From Pseudideonella sakaiensis (GTDB lineage Bacteria; Pseudomonadota; Gammaproteobacteria; Burkholderiales; Burkholderiaceae_C), in the NCBI RefSeq assembly GCF_001293525.1, contig NZ_BBYR01000009.1:1-64000 (forward strand): DNA of 64,000 nucleotides, written 5' to 3'. The notes beneath the pieces are model-generated. The model saw only the letters and a program-made list of their open reading frames with translations, ran no database searches and had not been told where the DNA came from. Numbering within the stretch: the first letter of the stretch is position 1; every line of letters begins with the position of its first letter. Of the stretch, positions 45,326 to 54,705 are shown piece after piece. The translations under genes and the position numbers were made by a program.

Positions 45326-45447
45326 AGATTTCAGGATGCTGCAGCGCAGCAGAAGATTTCACGCCAGAGAATTCTCTTCCGTATCATGGAAATCTGTTCG
45401 TAAGTCCTTGTTTTTCATGAAGAACATTTTTAGTCTTATATAAGACA
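45326..45447 (+). promoter_or_regulatory. AT-rich control region of isocitrate lyase
   Basis: This part of the 311-bp gap before aceA is far less GC-rich than the rest of the window. It has AGATTTCA at 45326-45333 and 45354-45361, the inverted form GAAATCT at 45389-45395, a perfect 12-bp palindrome AGAGAATTCTCT (45366-45377) and a perfect 14-bp palindrome GTCTTATATAAGAC (45434-45447). TATATA/TATAAG inside the last one may be the -10, with no good -35 at standard spacing. These are likely binding sites for two or more regulators of acetate metabolism. Confidence 0.65.
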
Positions 45448-45534
45448 CAAGTCTTCCGGGCGGCGAGGGACAGGCGTAGGCTTGCGCCATCGACTGCTTC
45501 CTCTTTCGCTTCCCTTCGACCCCCAGGAGTGACC

Positions 45535-46821
<1,287 letters not shown>

Positions 46822-46960
46822 TCCCCCCCCGGAGCGGCTGACGCCGCTCCCCCCCAGGGGGGCGCCGCCTGGGGACCGGCGGAGCCGGATCCCTGGCGGC
46901 TGCTTGAAGGGGTGGCTGGGGCGGCTGCGCCGCCCGTCGCCACGTCCGTTCGGGGAAGTC
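46822..46960. repeat. repeat-like GC-rich intergenic segment downstream of aceA
   Basis: A run of nine C at the start, GGAGCGGCTGACGCCGCTCC (perfect 9-bp arms around a 2-base centre), CCCCCCAGGGGGG, then alternating GGCGGC and CCGGC words. Segments of this type recur between genes in many Burkholderiales genomes. Only one copy is visible here, so its repeat nature is recalled from related genomes, not shown. Confidence 0.5.
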
Positions 46961-46979
46961 TCCGGGTCCCTTGGTTGAG

Positions 46980-47016
46980 CAACGCCCGCTGGCTGCTGCC
47001 GGCGGGCGTTGTCGTT
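46980..47016. terminator. hairpin between convergent aceA and adh genes
   Basis: CAACGCCCGC (46980-46989) and GCGGGCGTTG (47002-47011) make a perfect 10-bp stem with a 12-base loop, followed by TCGTTT. It lies 9 bases before the end of the convergent alcohol dehydrogenase gene, so it may end transcription from both sides. Confidence 0.65.
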
Positions 47017-47024
47017 TGCGGGGG

Positions 47025-48173
47025 CTACATCGCGGCGTCGAGCATGCGGCGGTAGTCGTCGCGGGTGGCGAGGCGGGGGTTGGTCTTGTGGCAGTGGTCG
47101 GCCATCGCGCCGTCGATCACGCGCTCGAACAGGGCCGGCGTGACGCCCATGGCCGCGAGGCCGGTGGGAAGGCCGAGGCGGGCGTTCATCGCGGTGATGG
47201 CGTCGGCGACAGTGTCGGCCGGGTCGCCGCCGGGCGGCAGGCCCATCGCGTGGGCCATGCGCTCCAGGCGGCGCTCGCGGCGCACGCTGTCGGCCTCGGC
47301 ATTGAAGCGCACGACCGCCGGCAGGAACATCGCGTTGAGCGTGCCATGGTGCAGGCGCGGATCGACGCCGCCGAGGCTGTGGCTGAGCGAGTGCACGCAG
47401 CCCAGGCCCTTCTGGAAGGCCATCGCGCCCTGCATGCTGGCGCTCATCATCGCCCAGCGGGCGGCACGGTCGCTGCCGTCGCGGGTGGCGCGCTCGATGT
47501 GGGACCAGCCGCGTTCCAGGCCGTCCAGCGCGATGCCGTCGGCCGGCGGGTTGACGGCCGGCGCCATGAAGGTCTCCATGCAGTGCGCGATCGCGTCCAT
47601 GCCGGTCGCGGCGGTCAGTCCCGGCGGCAGGCCGAGCGTGAGGCCGGGATCGCAGATCGCGGTCTTCGGCACCAGGTGCCAGCTGTGGAAGCCGAGCTTG
47701 CGGCCGTCGTCGACGATAACGATCGCGCCGCGCGCCACCTCGCTGCCGGTGCCGGCGGTGGTCGGCACCGCGATCAGCGGCGCGACGTGGGCGCCGATCT
47801 TCGGGCTGCCGCCCTCGATGGTCGCGTAGGTCTTCAGCGGTCCCTCGTGGGTGGCGGCGATCGCCACGCCCTTGGCGAGGTCGATGCTGGAGCCCCCGCC
47901 GACCGCCACCAGGCCATCGCAGCCGCCGGCACGGTAGGCGGCCACCGCGGCGCGCACGCCGGCCTCGGTCGGGTTCGACGGCGTCTGGTCGAACACCGCG
48001 TGGGGCAGGCCGCCGAGGGCCTGCAGCGCGCGGTCGAGCACGCCGGCGGCGCGTACGCCGGGGTCGGAGACGATCAGCGGCCGCCGGATGCCGGCCTTTT
48101 CGCACTCCTGCGGCAGCAGCGCGATCGCGCCGTCTTCGAACTGGACCGAGGTGATGTAGTAGATGAGGGCCAC
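47025..48173 (-). CDS. iron-containing alcohol dehydrogenase
   Basis: 382 residues from GTG 48173 (MALIYYITSVQFEDGA), with AAGGAG 10 bases upstream. Type III ADH motifs: GLVAVGGGSSIDLAKGVA, PTTAGTGSEV, GMDAIAHCMETF and CVHSLSHSLGG, the last holding metal-binding His residues. Substrates in the family include ethanol, butanol, 4-hydroxybutyrate and maleylacetate. Its position next to aceA suggests a C2-C4 alcohol or hydroxy acid, but this is weak. It is divergent from the esterase gene. Confidence 0.9.
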   Translation of the reverse strand: MALIYYITSVQFEDGAIALLPQECEKAGIRRPLIVSDPGVRAAGVLDRALQALGGLPHAVFDQTPSNPTEAGVRAAVAAYRAGGCDGLVAVGGGSSIDLAKGVAIAATHEGPLKTYATIEGGSPKIGAHVAPLIAVPTTAGTGSEVARGAIVIVDDGRKLGFHSWHLVPKTAICDPGLTLGLPPGLTAATGMDAIAHCMETFMAPAVNPPADGIALDGLERGWSHIERATRDGSDRAARWAMMSASMQGAMAFQKGLGCVHSLSHSLGGVDPRLHHGTLNAMFLPAVVRFNAEADSVRRERRLERMAHAMGLPPGGDPADTVADAITAMNARLGLPTGLAAMGVTPALFERVIDGAMADHCHKTNPRLATRDDYRRMLDAAM

Positions 48174-48240
48174 GGGCTTGCGTCTCCTTCGAGGGGTGGG
48201 GGCGGGGCCGCCGCGTCGCGGCGGCTGGCGCGCCTTCGTT

Positions 48241-49233
48241 ATGCTCGGCCCGATGTTAGCCACCCCCGACGCTCCGCCTCCGGCCGCGCTGGCCCCGGGC
48301 ATGGCCCAGGTCCTCGAACGGATCCGGCGCGCCGGCCGGCCGCCCTTCCACCGCCTCGGTGTCGCGGCGGCGCGCGCGGCCTACCTGGCCGGCGCCGAGG
48401 TGCTGGACCTGCCGCGCGCGCCCTTGCCCGAGGTGCGCGATCTGCAGCTGCCCGCGGCCGACGGCACGGCGCTGGCCGCCCGCTGGTACCGGCCGGTCGC
48501 CGCCGCCCCCGGGACGCCGCCGCTGCCGGCGCTGCTCTACTTCCACGGCGGCGGCTTCACGATCGGCGGGCTGGAGACGCACGACAGCCTGTGCCGCCAG
48601 CTCGCCCGGCGCAGCGGCGCCGCGGTGCTGGCGCTGGACTACCGGCTGGCGCCGGAGCACCCGTTCCCGACCGCGGTCGACGACAGCTGGGCCGCGCTCG
48701 ACTGGCTGGCGACGCAGGCCGCGTCGCTCGGCGCCGACCCGGCCCGCCTGGCCGTCGGCGGCGACAGCGCCGGCGGCACGCTCGCGGCCGTCGCGGCGCT
48801 GCATGCGCGCGACCGCGGCCTGCGGCTGGCGGCCCAGCTGCTGATCACGCCGGGCACGACCGCGCACGCCGACACCCCGTCGCACCGCCGCTACGCCGAG
48901 GGCTACCTGCTGGACGCCGCGTCGATCGCCTGGTTCTTCGACCACTACCTGCCGGTGGCACAGCGCCGCGACTGGCGCTTCGCGCCGCTGGAGGCGCCGG
49001 ACGTCGACGGCGTCGCGCCGGCCGGGCTGGTGCTGGCCGAATGCGATCCGCTGGTCGACGAGGGCCTGGCCTACGCCGACCGGCTGCGCGCCGCCGGCGT
49101 CCCCGTCGCGCTGGAACTGGCGCGCGGCATGACCCACGATTTCATCAAGATGGGCCGCGTGCTGCCCGAGGCCGCCGCGGCCCAGCAGGCCGCGGCCGAC
49201 TTCCTGCGCCAGGCCTTCCAGGAGACCCCGTGA
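48241..49233 (+). CDS. alpha/beta hydrolase, hormone-sensitive-lipase type esterase
   Basis: 330 residues (ATG 48253 would give 326). ALLYFHGGGFTIGGLETHDSLCR contains the HGGG oxyanion motif; GGDSAGGTLAAVAAL the nucleophile Ser; AECDPLVDEG the Asp; GMTHDFIKMG the His. All of the triad is present. It hydrolyses short acyl esters. Its stop overlaps the next start (TGATG), so it is coupled to the thioesterase-GNAT fusion gene. Confidence 0.92.
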   Translation: MLGPMLATPDAPPPAALAPGMAQVLERIRRAGRPPFHRLGVAAARAAYLAGAEVLDLPRAPLPEVRDLQLPAADGTALAARWYRPVAAAPGTPPLPALLYFHGGGFTIGGLETHDSLCRQLARRSGAAVLALDYRLAPEHPFPTAVDDSWAALDWLATQAASLGADPARLAVGGDSAGGTLAAVAALHARDRGLRLAAQLLITPGTTAHADTPSHRRYAEGYLLDAASIAWFFDHYLPVAQRRDWRFAPLEAPDVDGVAPAGLVLAECDPLVDEGLAYADRLRAAGVPVALELARGMTHDFIKMGRVLPEAAAAQQAAADFLRQAFQETP

Positions 49234-50114
49234 TGCCCGACACCCCGCCGCCGCCGACACGCGCCGACTTCCGCTTCTTCGAGCGCCTGCGCGTGCGCTG
49301 GTCCGAGATCGACGCGCAGCAGATCGTCTTCAACGGGCACTACCTCGCCTACCTCGACACCGCGGTGGCCGGCTACTGGCGCGCGATGGCCATGCCCTAC
49401 CACGAGACCATGGCCGGCCTGCAGGGCGATCTCTACGTGAAGAAGGCGACGCTGGAGTACCACCGTTCGGCGCGCTACGAGGACCTGCTGGACATCGGGA
49501 TGCGCTGCGTGCAGATCGGCCGGTCCTCGATGCGCTTCGCCGCCGGCGTGTTCCGGCAGGACGTGCTGCTGGTCGGCGGCGAGCTGGTCTACGTCTTCGC
49601 CGACCCGGCGACGCAGACCTCGCGCCCGGTGCCGGCCCGGCTGCGCGAGGCCCTGCAGGCCTTCGAGGCCGGCGAGGCGATGGCGCGCGTGGAACTCGGC
49701 CGCTGGGACACGCTGGCGGCGCCGGCCGGCGCGATCCGCACCCAGGTCTTCGTCGAGGAGCAGGGCATCCCGGCCGAGATGGAATGGGACGCGGCCGATG
49801 CCGGCGCACTGCACGCGGTGGCCTACAACCGCTTCGACGCGCCGATCGCGACCGGCCGGCTGCTGCAGCCGGCGCCGCGTGTCGGGCAGATCGGCCGCAT
49901 GGCGGTGCACCAGGCCGTGCGCGGCACGCGCGTCGGCCGCCAGGTGCTGGACGCGCTCGCGCAGGCGGCGCAGGCGCGCGGCGATGCCGAGCTGCTGCTG
50001 CACGCCCAGACCTCGGCCCAGGCCTTCTATGCGCGCGCCGGCTTCCAGCCGCGCGGGCCGGTGTTCGAGGAAGCGGGCATTCCCCACGTCGAGATGGTGC
50101 GCGCGCTGGGCTGA
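49233..50114 (+). CDS. fusion of a YbgC/FadM-type thioesterase and a GNAT acetyltransferase
   Basis: 293 residues. Residues about 10-140 are a hotdog thioesterase: LRVRWSEIDAQQIVFNGHYLAYLDTA is the 4-hydroxybenzoyl-CoA thioesterase/YbgC motif with the active-site Asp. Residues about 150-293 are a GNAT domain like ElaA: TQVFVEEQGIPAEMEWDAAD, IGRMAVHQAVRGTRVGRQVLDAL and AQAFYARAGFQPRGPVFEEAGIPHVEM. No stop or gap separates them. It may hydrolyse an acyl-CoA and use another for acetylation; the fusion is the notable point. Confidence 0.9.
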   Translation: MPDTPPPPTRADFRFFERLRVRWSEIDAQQIVFNGHYLAYLDTAVAGYWRAMAMPYHETMAGLQGDLYVKKATLEYHRSARYEDLLDIGMRCVQIGRSSMRFAAGVFRQDVLLVGGELVYVFADPATQTSRPVPARLREALQAFEAGEAMARVELGRWDTLAAPAGAIRTQVFVEEQGIPAEMEWDAADAGALHAVAYNRFDAPIATGRLLQPAPRVGQIGRMAVHQAVRGTRVGRQVLDALAQAAQARGDAELLLHAQTSAQAFYARAGFQPRGPVFEEAGIPHVEMVRALG

Positions 50115-50172
50115 GCCTGCGAATGGGCCAAATTGGGTATATTTGCCGCGTGTCCGCTGTCCGGAGCCCGCC

Positions 50173-50529
50173 ATGGCCCTGTCCCTGACGATCGACCCGA
50201 TCGACGCCCTGCCGCGCACGCCGGCGTCGGATGTGAAGAAGCTCGGCTGGCGCGGCGTGATGCGTGCGGTGGCACGCGAGGGCAAGGTCCTGGTGACCCA
50301 CCACGATACGCCCGAGGCGGTGATCCTGTCGGCCGACGAGTACGCCGGCATCCGCCAGGCGCTGCAGGCGGCCGCCGAGGCCCATGCGCCCTCGCTGGAC
50401 AGCCTGCGCCGCCGCTTCGACGAGCAGCTGGCGGTGCTGGACGGTGCCGCTGCAGGTGAGGGCCTGCGCGCGCTGATGGACGCACCCGCCGAGCTGCACG
50501 GCGAGGTGCGTGCCGGTGGCAGCCACTGA
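50173..50529 (+). CDS. Phd/YefM-like antitoxin
   Basis: 118 residues. ASDVKKLGWRGVMRAVAREGKVLVTHHDTPEAVILSADEYAGI is the Phd/YefM DNA-binding half (a short N-terminal helix pair, then the strand ending in DEY). The C-terminal half is helical and would wrap the toxin. The toxin gene starts 20 bp before its stop. Upstream, GGGTATATTTG includes TATATT (50138-50143), a possible -10. The coupling to a zeta-type rather than Doc or RelE toxin is uncommon. Confidence 0.82.
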   Translation: MALSLTIDPIDALPRTPASDVKKLGWRGVMRAVAREGKVLVTHHDTPEAVILSADEYAGIRQALQAAAEAHAPSLDSLRRRFDEQLAVLDGAAAGEGLRALMDAPAELHGEVRAGGSH

Positions 50530-51199
50530 AGACGGCGCCGCCGTACCGCCGGCCGGGACCGCCCCGCCCGGGCGCCGTCGGCCGGTGCTCTTCGTGCTGG
50601 CCGGCGTCAACGGCGCCGGCAAGAGTTCGATCGGCGGCCACCTGCTGCGCCGCGCCGGGCTGGACTGGTTCAACCCGGACCGCTTCGCGCGCGAGCTGGT
50701 GGCGCTCACCGGCTGCGGCATCGCCGCGGCGAACGGCGCGGCATGGCAGGAGGGGCTGCGCCGCCTCGACGAGGCGGTGGCCACCGGCCGGCACCATGCC
50801 TTCGAGACCACGCTGGGCGGCGAGACCCTGGCCCAGCGGCTGCGCGACGCGACGGCGACGCACGACGTCCTGGTCTGGTACTGCGGCCTGGCCTCGCCGG
50901 AACAGCACCTGGCACGGGTGGCGGCGCGGGTCGCGGCCGGCGGTCACGACATTCCCGAGGCGAAGGTGCGCGAGCGCTGGGAGCGGTCGCGGCTGAACCT
51001 GGTCGCGCTGCTGCCCCACGTGGCGCGGGTGAAGGTCTACGACAACAGCGCCGAGGCCGCGCCGGGCGCCCCGGTCCCCGACCCGCGGCAGGTGGCCGAC
51101 ATCGTGGCCGGGCGCCTGGTCTGGCCGACGCGGGCCGCCGAGCTGCGGCTGACACCCGCCTGGGCGAAACCGCTGCTGGCCGCTGCGATGGGGCCGTGA
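50510..51199 (+). CDS. zeta-toxin-family kinase
   Basis: 229 residues from GTG 50510 (GTG 50516 also possible). Walker A GVNGAGKSS (residues 32-40), WFNPDRFARELV, and FETTLGGETLAQRLRDA fit zeta toxins, which phosphorylate UDP-N-acetylglucosamine in the PezT/zeta group. LVWYCGLASPEQHLARVAARVAAGGHDIPEAKVRERWERS is typical of the shorter chromosomal branch. The stand-alone kinase could also act on other small molecules. Confidence 0.85.
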   Translation: MPVAATEDGAAVPPAGTAPPGRRRPVLFVLAGVNGAGKSSIGGHLLRRAGLDWFNPDRFARELVALTGCGIAAANGAAWQEGLRRLDEAVATGRHHAFETTLGGETLAQRLRDATATHDVLVWYCGLASPEQHLARVAARVAAGGHDIPEAKVRERWERSRLNLVALLPHVARVKVYDNSAEAAPGAPVPDPRQVADIVAGRLVWPTRAAELRLTPAWAKPLLAAAMGP

Positions 51200-51233
51200 G
51201 CCGTCGGCGCCGCGCGCGCGCGACACCGCCGGC

Positions 51234-51255
51234 GGGCCGGTCCGCTGACCGGCCC
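51234..51255. terminator. hairpin between convergent genes
   Basis: GGGCCGGTC, loop CGCT, GACCGGCCC: a perfect 9-bp stem 35 bp after the zeta-toxin stop and 9 bp before the end of the NRDE gene. No T tract is present, so function as a terminator is likely but not certain. Confidence 0.5.
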
Positions 51256-51263
51256 TGCGCCGG

Positions 51264-52214
51264 TCAGCCGCGCGGCCGCGCCGGCTTCAGCAGGCTGCGC
51301 ACCCGCAGGCGCTTGCGCGGCTGCAGCGCCGCGCTCTGGTCGAGTTCGCTGTCGCGCACCGGCTCCTGCAGCGTCGGCGAATCGTCGTCGACCTCCGGAT
51401 CGAGCTGGTAGCGCGGCGGCCAGTTCTTCAGCGTCGCGCGGCGCAGCAGCGCAGCGCCGTTCGGGCTGAAGCTGCGTTCCAGCACGTGGGTGACGATGCT
51501 GCGCTGCACCCGCTCGGCGATCACCAGCGTCGAGCAGCGCGTGCCGTAGGCGCCGTCGTCGCTGCGGATGAAGGCCGGGGCCAGCATGCGCTCCGCGTCC
51601 AGCGGCACGCCGGTGGACGGGAGCGCCTCGTCCGGCGGCCGCTCGCGGCTGGCCAGCGCCGCGAACAGCAGCAGCGAGAGCCCGTCCACCGACGGCGCGC
51701 TGCGGATCGCCGCGGCCAGCGCCGACTTCAGCGCCTGGACCTTCGGCCAGGGCGTGTCCAGCAGCGCGTTCGACAGCCCGTAGAGCCCGCGCTCGAGCCG
51801 GCGCGGGTAGGGCGCCCGGTTCGACGCCCAGAAGCATTCGCCGAGGCGGAAGTCCGCCGCGACCAGGTTGAAGCCGTTGTGGCCGGACAGCGCGGTGCGC
51901 ATCCAGAAGCGGTCCGGCGGCTCGCGGCCGGCCAGCCACTCCGGCACGATGCGTCCGCGCGACGGGGCCCGCGGGTCGCTGCGCGCCTTCGGCTCGCGCA
52001 CGTTGGTGAGCAGGCCCAGCCGGCCCTGCGTGGTCATGCCCAGCCAGGTGCCGCCGGCAGACATGTCGCGGCCGCCGAGGATCGCGGGGCCACCGCCGTC
52101 GGGCGTCCACCAGCCCAGCCGCGCGGCCGGCCGGGCGTGGAACTCGTCGCGGTTGGTGGCGATCACCAGCGGGAAGCGGCGGTCCTGGTCGATCGCCAGC
52201 GCGATCAGGCACAT
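51264..52214 (-). CDS. NRDE-family protein
   Basis: 316 residues. Starts MCLIALAIDQ; Cys2 is the presumed N-terminal nucleophile after Met removal. ATNRDEF (residues 19-25) is the family hallmark (TANGO2/NRDE). WLGMTTQGRLGLLTNVREP follows. C-terminal 70 residues include LQPRKRLRVRSLL and are basic. The start overlaps the stop of the DUF4936 gene by 10 bp. Members are implicated in heme handling (TANGO2), but the bacterial role is not established. Confidence 0.88.
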   Translation of the reverse strand: MCLIALAIDQDRRFPLVIATNRDEFHARPAARLGWWTPDGGGPAILGGRDMSAGGTWLGMTTQGRLGLLTNVREPKARSDPRAPSRGRIVPEWLAGREPPDRFWMRTALSGHNGFNLVAADFRLGECFWASNRAPYPRRLERGLYGLSNALLDTPWPKVQALKSALAAAIRSAPSVDGLSLLLFAALASRERPPDEALPSTGVPLDAERMLAPAFIRSDDGAYGTRCSTLVIAERVQRSIVTHVLERSFSPNGAALLRRATLKNWPPRYQLDPEVDDDSPTLQEPVRDSELDQSAALQPRKRLRVRSLLKPARPRG

Positions 52215-52549
52215 GCGACGAAGACCTCGGTGTGGCGCGCGCCCTCGCGCAGGCCGTCCAGCGCCTCGGTGGCGGCACGGTCGATCTGCGCCTGCAGCGC
52301 CTCGCCGATGCCGCCCGGCGCGGCATAGACCTCCATCCAGGTGGTCAGCCCCGCCTGCTGGGCCTCGGGCCGGCGCAGCAGCCGCGCCTGCAGGCCGGGC
52401 ACGCGCGCGCACAGCAGCGCGTGCAGCGACTCGACCGCCCGGCGCACCTCGGCATCGCGCCCGGCAGGGCAGCGGTAATAGACGAACAGCTCGCGGTGCG
52501 GCGCGTCGGCCGGGGCGGGCGGATCCGCGGGCGTGGCGGGTTCGTTCAC
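52205..52549 (-). CDS. DUF4936 family protein
   Basis: 114 residues from GTG 52549. RELFVYYRCPAGRDAEVRRAVESLHALL and TTWMEVYAAPGGIGEALQAQIDRAATEA give a ferredoxin-like, dimeric alpha-beta domain pattern. N-terminal Ala/Pro-rich 20 residues. It lies between ygfZ (7 bp gap) and the NRDE gene (overlap), an order common in Burkholderiales. Function unknown. Confidence 0.78.
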   Translation of the reverse strand: MNEPATPADPPAPADAPHRELFVYYRCPAGRDAEVRRAVESLHALLCARVPGLQARLLRRPEAQQAGLTTWMEVYAAPGGIGEALQAQIDRAATEALDGLREGARHTEVFVACA

Positions 52550-52556
52550 GGCGTCT

Positions 52557-53540
52557 TCAGGCCGCGTCGGCAGGCAGCGCGTAGGGCAGGGGCTCCTGGC
52601 GCAGCGTCGGCCCGTCCGGCGCGCCGAGGTGCAGGCTGCCACCGTCGAGCGCCGCGCGCTTCACCTCCACCAGCGCCAGCCCCTCGCCGGCGGCCCCCGC
52701 CGGCGCCACGTTCACGACCTGCCCGGCGGGCTGGCCCGGGTCGCCGTCGTGGAAGACCTCCTGCGCCGGGGCCGCCTGCGCCGGCAGCCGGAACAGCAGC
52801 GTGCGGCGCTTGATCGTGCCGCGGTACTGGCTGCGCGCCACCACCTCCTGGCCGGGGTAGCAGCCCTTCTGGAAGTCGACGCCGCCGACCAGCTCGTAGT
52901 TCAGCATCTGCGGCACGAACAGGTCGGCCGTCGCCGGCTCGATGCGCGCAAGGCCGCTGCGCACCTCGAGGCGCTGCCAGTCGGCGAGCGCGGCGGCCGG
53001 CGCGGTGGCCGCATCGACGCCGCCGGGCAGCGCCGCGCCGGGCGGGGCCACCGCGATCGCCCGCGCCACGCCGTCGACCGCGGGCAGGCGCAGCAGCCAG
53101 CCCGCGCCGACGCTGCGCTGGCGCCCCAGCGCGCGCGGCGACGCCGGCTCGGCCGGGTCGAGGCCGGCGGCGGCGCAGGCGGCCTCGGCCACATCGCCGA
53201 GCAGCCCGGTGCAGGCCAGCCCGGCCCCCGCCTCGACGATGCGGCAGCGCGCCCGCAGCACGAACATCGCCAGCCGGCGGGCCACCGTGGGCGCCACGCC
53301 GGCGTCGCAGGCCAGCAGGATCTCCTCGGGCCCGGCCTGCCACGCGAGGAAGCTCGCCAGCAGCCGGCCCTTGGCGCTGCAGTAGCCGGCCAGGCGCAGC
53401 GCGTCGCCCAGCGACAGCATGTCCTGCGTCAGCTGGCCATGGAGGAAGCTCGCGGCATCGGCGCCGCGCGCCTGCAGCAAGGCCCAGTGCGGCAGCGCGA
53501 CCAGGCCGCGGGGGACGGACATCGGGAAGGGGGCGGACAT
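52557..53540 (-). CDS. ygfZ: YgfZ-type folate-binding protein (Fe-S enzyme maintenance)
   Basis: 327 residues from MSAPFPMSVPRG. The hallmark KGCYPGQE lies at residues 225-232. HGQLTQDMLSLGDA and the T-protein-like C-terminal barrel agree with the GcvT/YgfZ family. It binds tetrahydrofolate and helps keep some Fe-S enzymes (such as MiaB) active. It is the first gene of the minus-strand trio and diverges from mltG with 46 bp between starts. Confidence 0.93.
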   Translation of the reverse strand: MSAPFPMSVPRGLVALPHWALLQARGADAASFLHGQLTQDMLSLGDALRLAGYCSAKGRLLASFLAWQAGPEEILLACDAGVAPTVARRLAMFVLRARCRIVEAGAGLACTGLLGDVAEAACAAAGLDPAEPASPRALGRQRSVGAGWLLRLPAVDGVARAIAVAPPGAALPGGVDAATAPAAALADWQRLEVRSGLARIEPATADLFVPQMLNYELVGGVDFQKGCYPGQEVVARSQYRGTIKRRTLLFRLPAQAAPAQEVFHDGDPGQPAGQVVNVAPAGAAGEGLALVEVKRAALDGGSLHLGAPDGPTLRQEPLPYALPADAA

Positions 53541-53586
53541 GCGCCCATTATCATCAGCGCCCCTTCGCCGTGCCGCCCGACCGGCC

Positions 53587-54642
53587 ATGCCCCACCGCCG
53601 GCCCCTGCCGCCTTCCCGTCGCCGCCTGCGCCCGGCCCTGCTGGGGCTGGGCGTGCTGCTGCTCGCGGCCTTCGTCGGAGCCGCCACGGCGCTGCTGCTC
53701 TGGCTGGCGCGCCCGCTGCCGCTGGCCGGCGCGAGCGCGGAACTGTCGATCGAGCCGGGCACCTCGCCGCGCGAGATCGCGCAGGGCTGGATCGCCGCCG
53801 GCGTGCGCACCTCGCCCTGGCTGCTGTACGAGTGGTTCCGCTGGTCGGGCGACGCCCGCCGGATCCGCGCCGGCAGCTACGAGATCGACGCCGACACCAC
53901 GCCGCGCCAGCTGCTGGCCAAGATGGTGCGCGGCGACGAGACCCTGGCGACGGTGCGCCTGATCGAGGGCTGGACCTTCCGCCAGTTCCGCGCCGAGCTG
54001 GCGCGCGCCGAGGGCCTGAAGCCGACCACCGCGGGCCTCGGCGACGCCGAGCTGATGGCCGCCATCGGCGCGCCCGGCGTCGCGCCGGAAGGGCGCTTCT
54101 ACCCGGACACCTACGCCTACAGCAAGGGCTCGACCGACCTGGCGGTGCTGCAGCGCGCCTACCGCGCGATGGAGCACCGGCTGGCGGCCGCCTGGGCCGA
54201 GCGCGATCCGGCCACCCCGCTGCGCAGCGCCGACGAGGCGCTGACGCTGGCTTCGATCGTCGAGAAGGAGACCGGGCTGGCAGCCGACCGCGGCAAGGTG
54301 GCCGGCGTGTTCGCCAACCGGCTGCGGCTGGCGATGCCGCTGCAGACCGACCCGACGGTGATCTACGGCCTCGGCACGGCGTTCGACGGCAACCTGCGCA
54401 AGATCCACCTGCAGACCGACACCCCCTACAACACGTACACCCGCAGCGGCCTGCCGCCGACGCCGATCGCGATGCCCGGCAAGGCCTCGCTGCTGGCCGC
54501 GGTGCGGCCGGAGGCGACGCGTGCGCTCTACTTCGTCGCGCGCGGCGACGGCAGCAGCGAGTTCAGCGACAACCTGGCGGCGCACAACCGCGCCGTCGGC
54601 CTCTACCAGCGCGGCGGCAAGCCCCCTGCGCCGACCCCATGA
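53587..54642 (+). CDS. mltG: endolytic murein transglycosylase MltG
   Basis: 351 residues. One membrane helix (LLGLGVLLLAAFVGAATALLLWL, residues 18-40), LysM-like region, then the YceG domain with ASIVEKETG (catalytic Glu226), GVFANRLRLAMPLQTDPTVIYG and YNTYTRSGLPPTPIA. It cleaves nascent glycan strands to set their length. It is followed 63 bp later by tmk, a conserved neighbourhood. Confidence 0.95.
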   Translation: MPHRRPLPPSRRRLRPALLGLGVLLLAAFVGAATALLLWLARPLPLAGASAELSIEPGTSPREIAQGWIAAGVRTSPWLLYEWFRWSGDARRIRAGSYEIDADTTPRQLLAKMVRGDETLATVRLIEGWTFRQFRAELARAEGLKPTTAGLGDAELMAAIGAPGVAPEGRFYPDTYAYSKGSTDLAVLQRAYRAMEHRLAAAWAERDPATPLRSADEALTLASIVEKETGLAADRGKVAGVFANRLRLAMPLQTDPTVIYGLGTAFDGNLRKIHLQTDTPYNTYTRSGLPPTPIAMPGKASLLAAVRPEATRALYFVARGDGSSEFSDNLAAHNRAVGLYQRGGKPPAPTP

Positions 54643-54705
54643 CCCGGCCGGGCGCACGCCGCCGCGGCCCCATCCCCGCGGCCGCACCGCCGGCCGCCTG
54701 AACCC

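Noticed and set aside
46971-50114. A 1047-codon plus-strand frame from the aceA-adh gap to the GNAT fusion
   Set aside because: Only the last 293 codons are real protein; the rest is antisense to the alcohol dehydrogenase and out of frame in the esterase.
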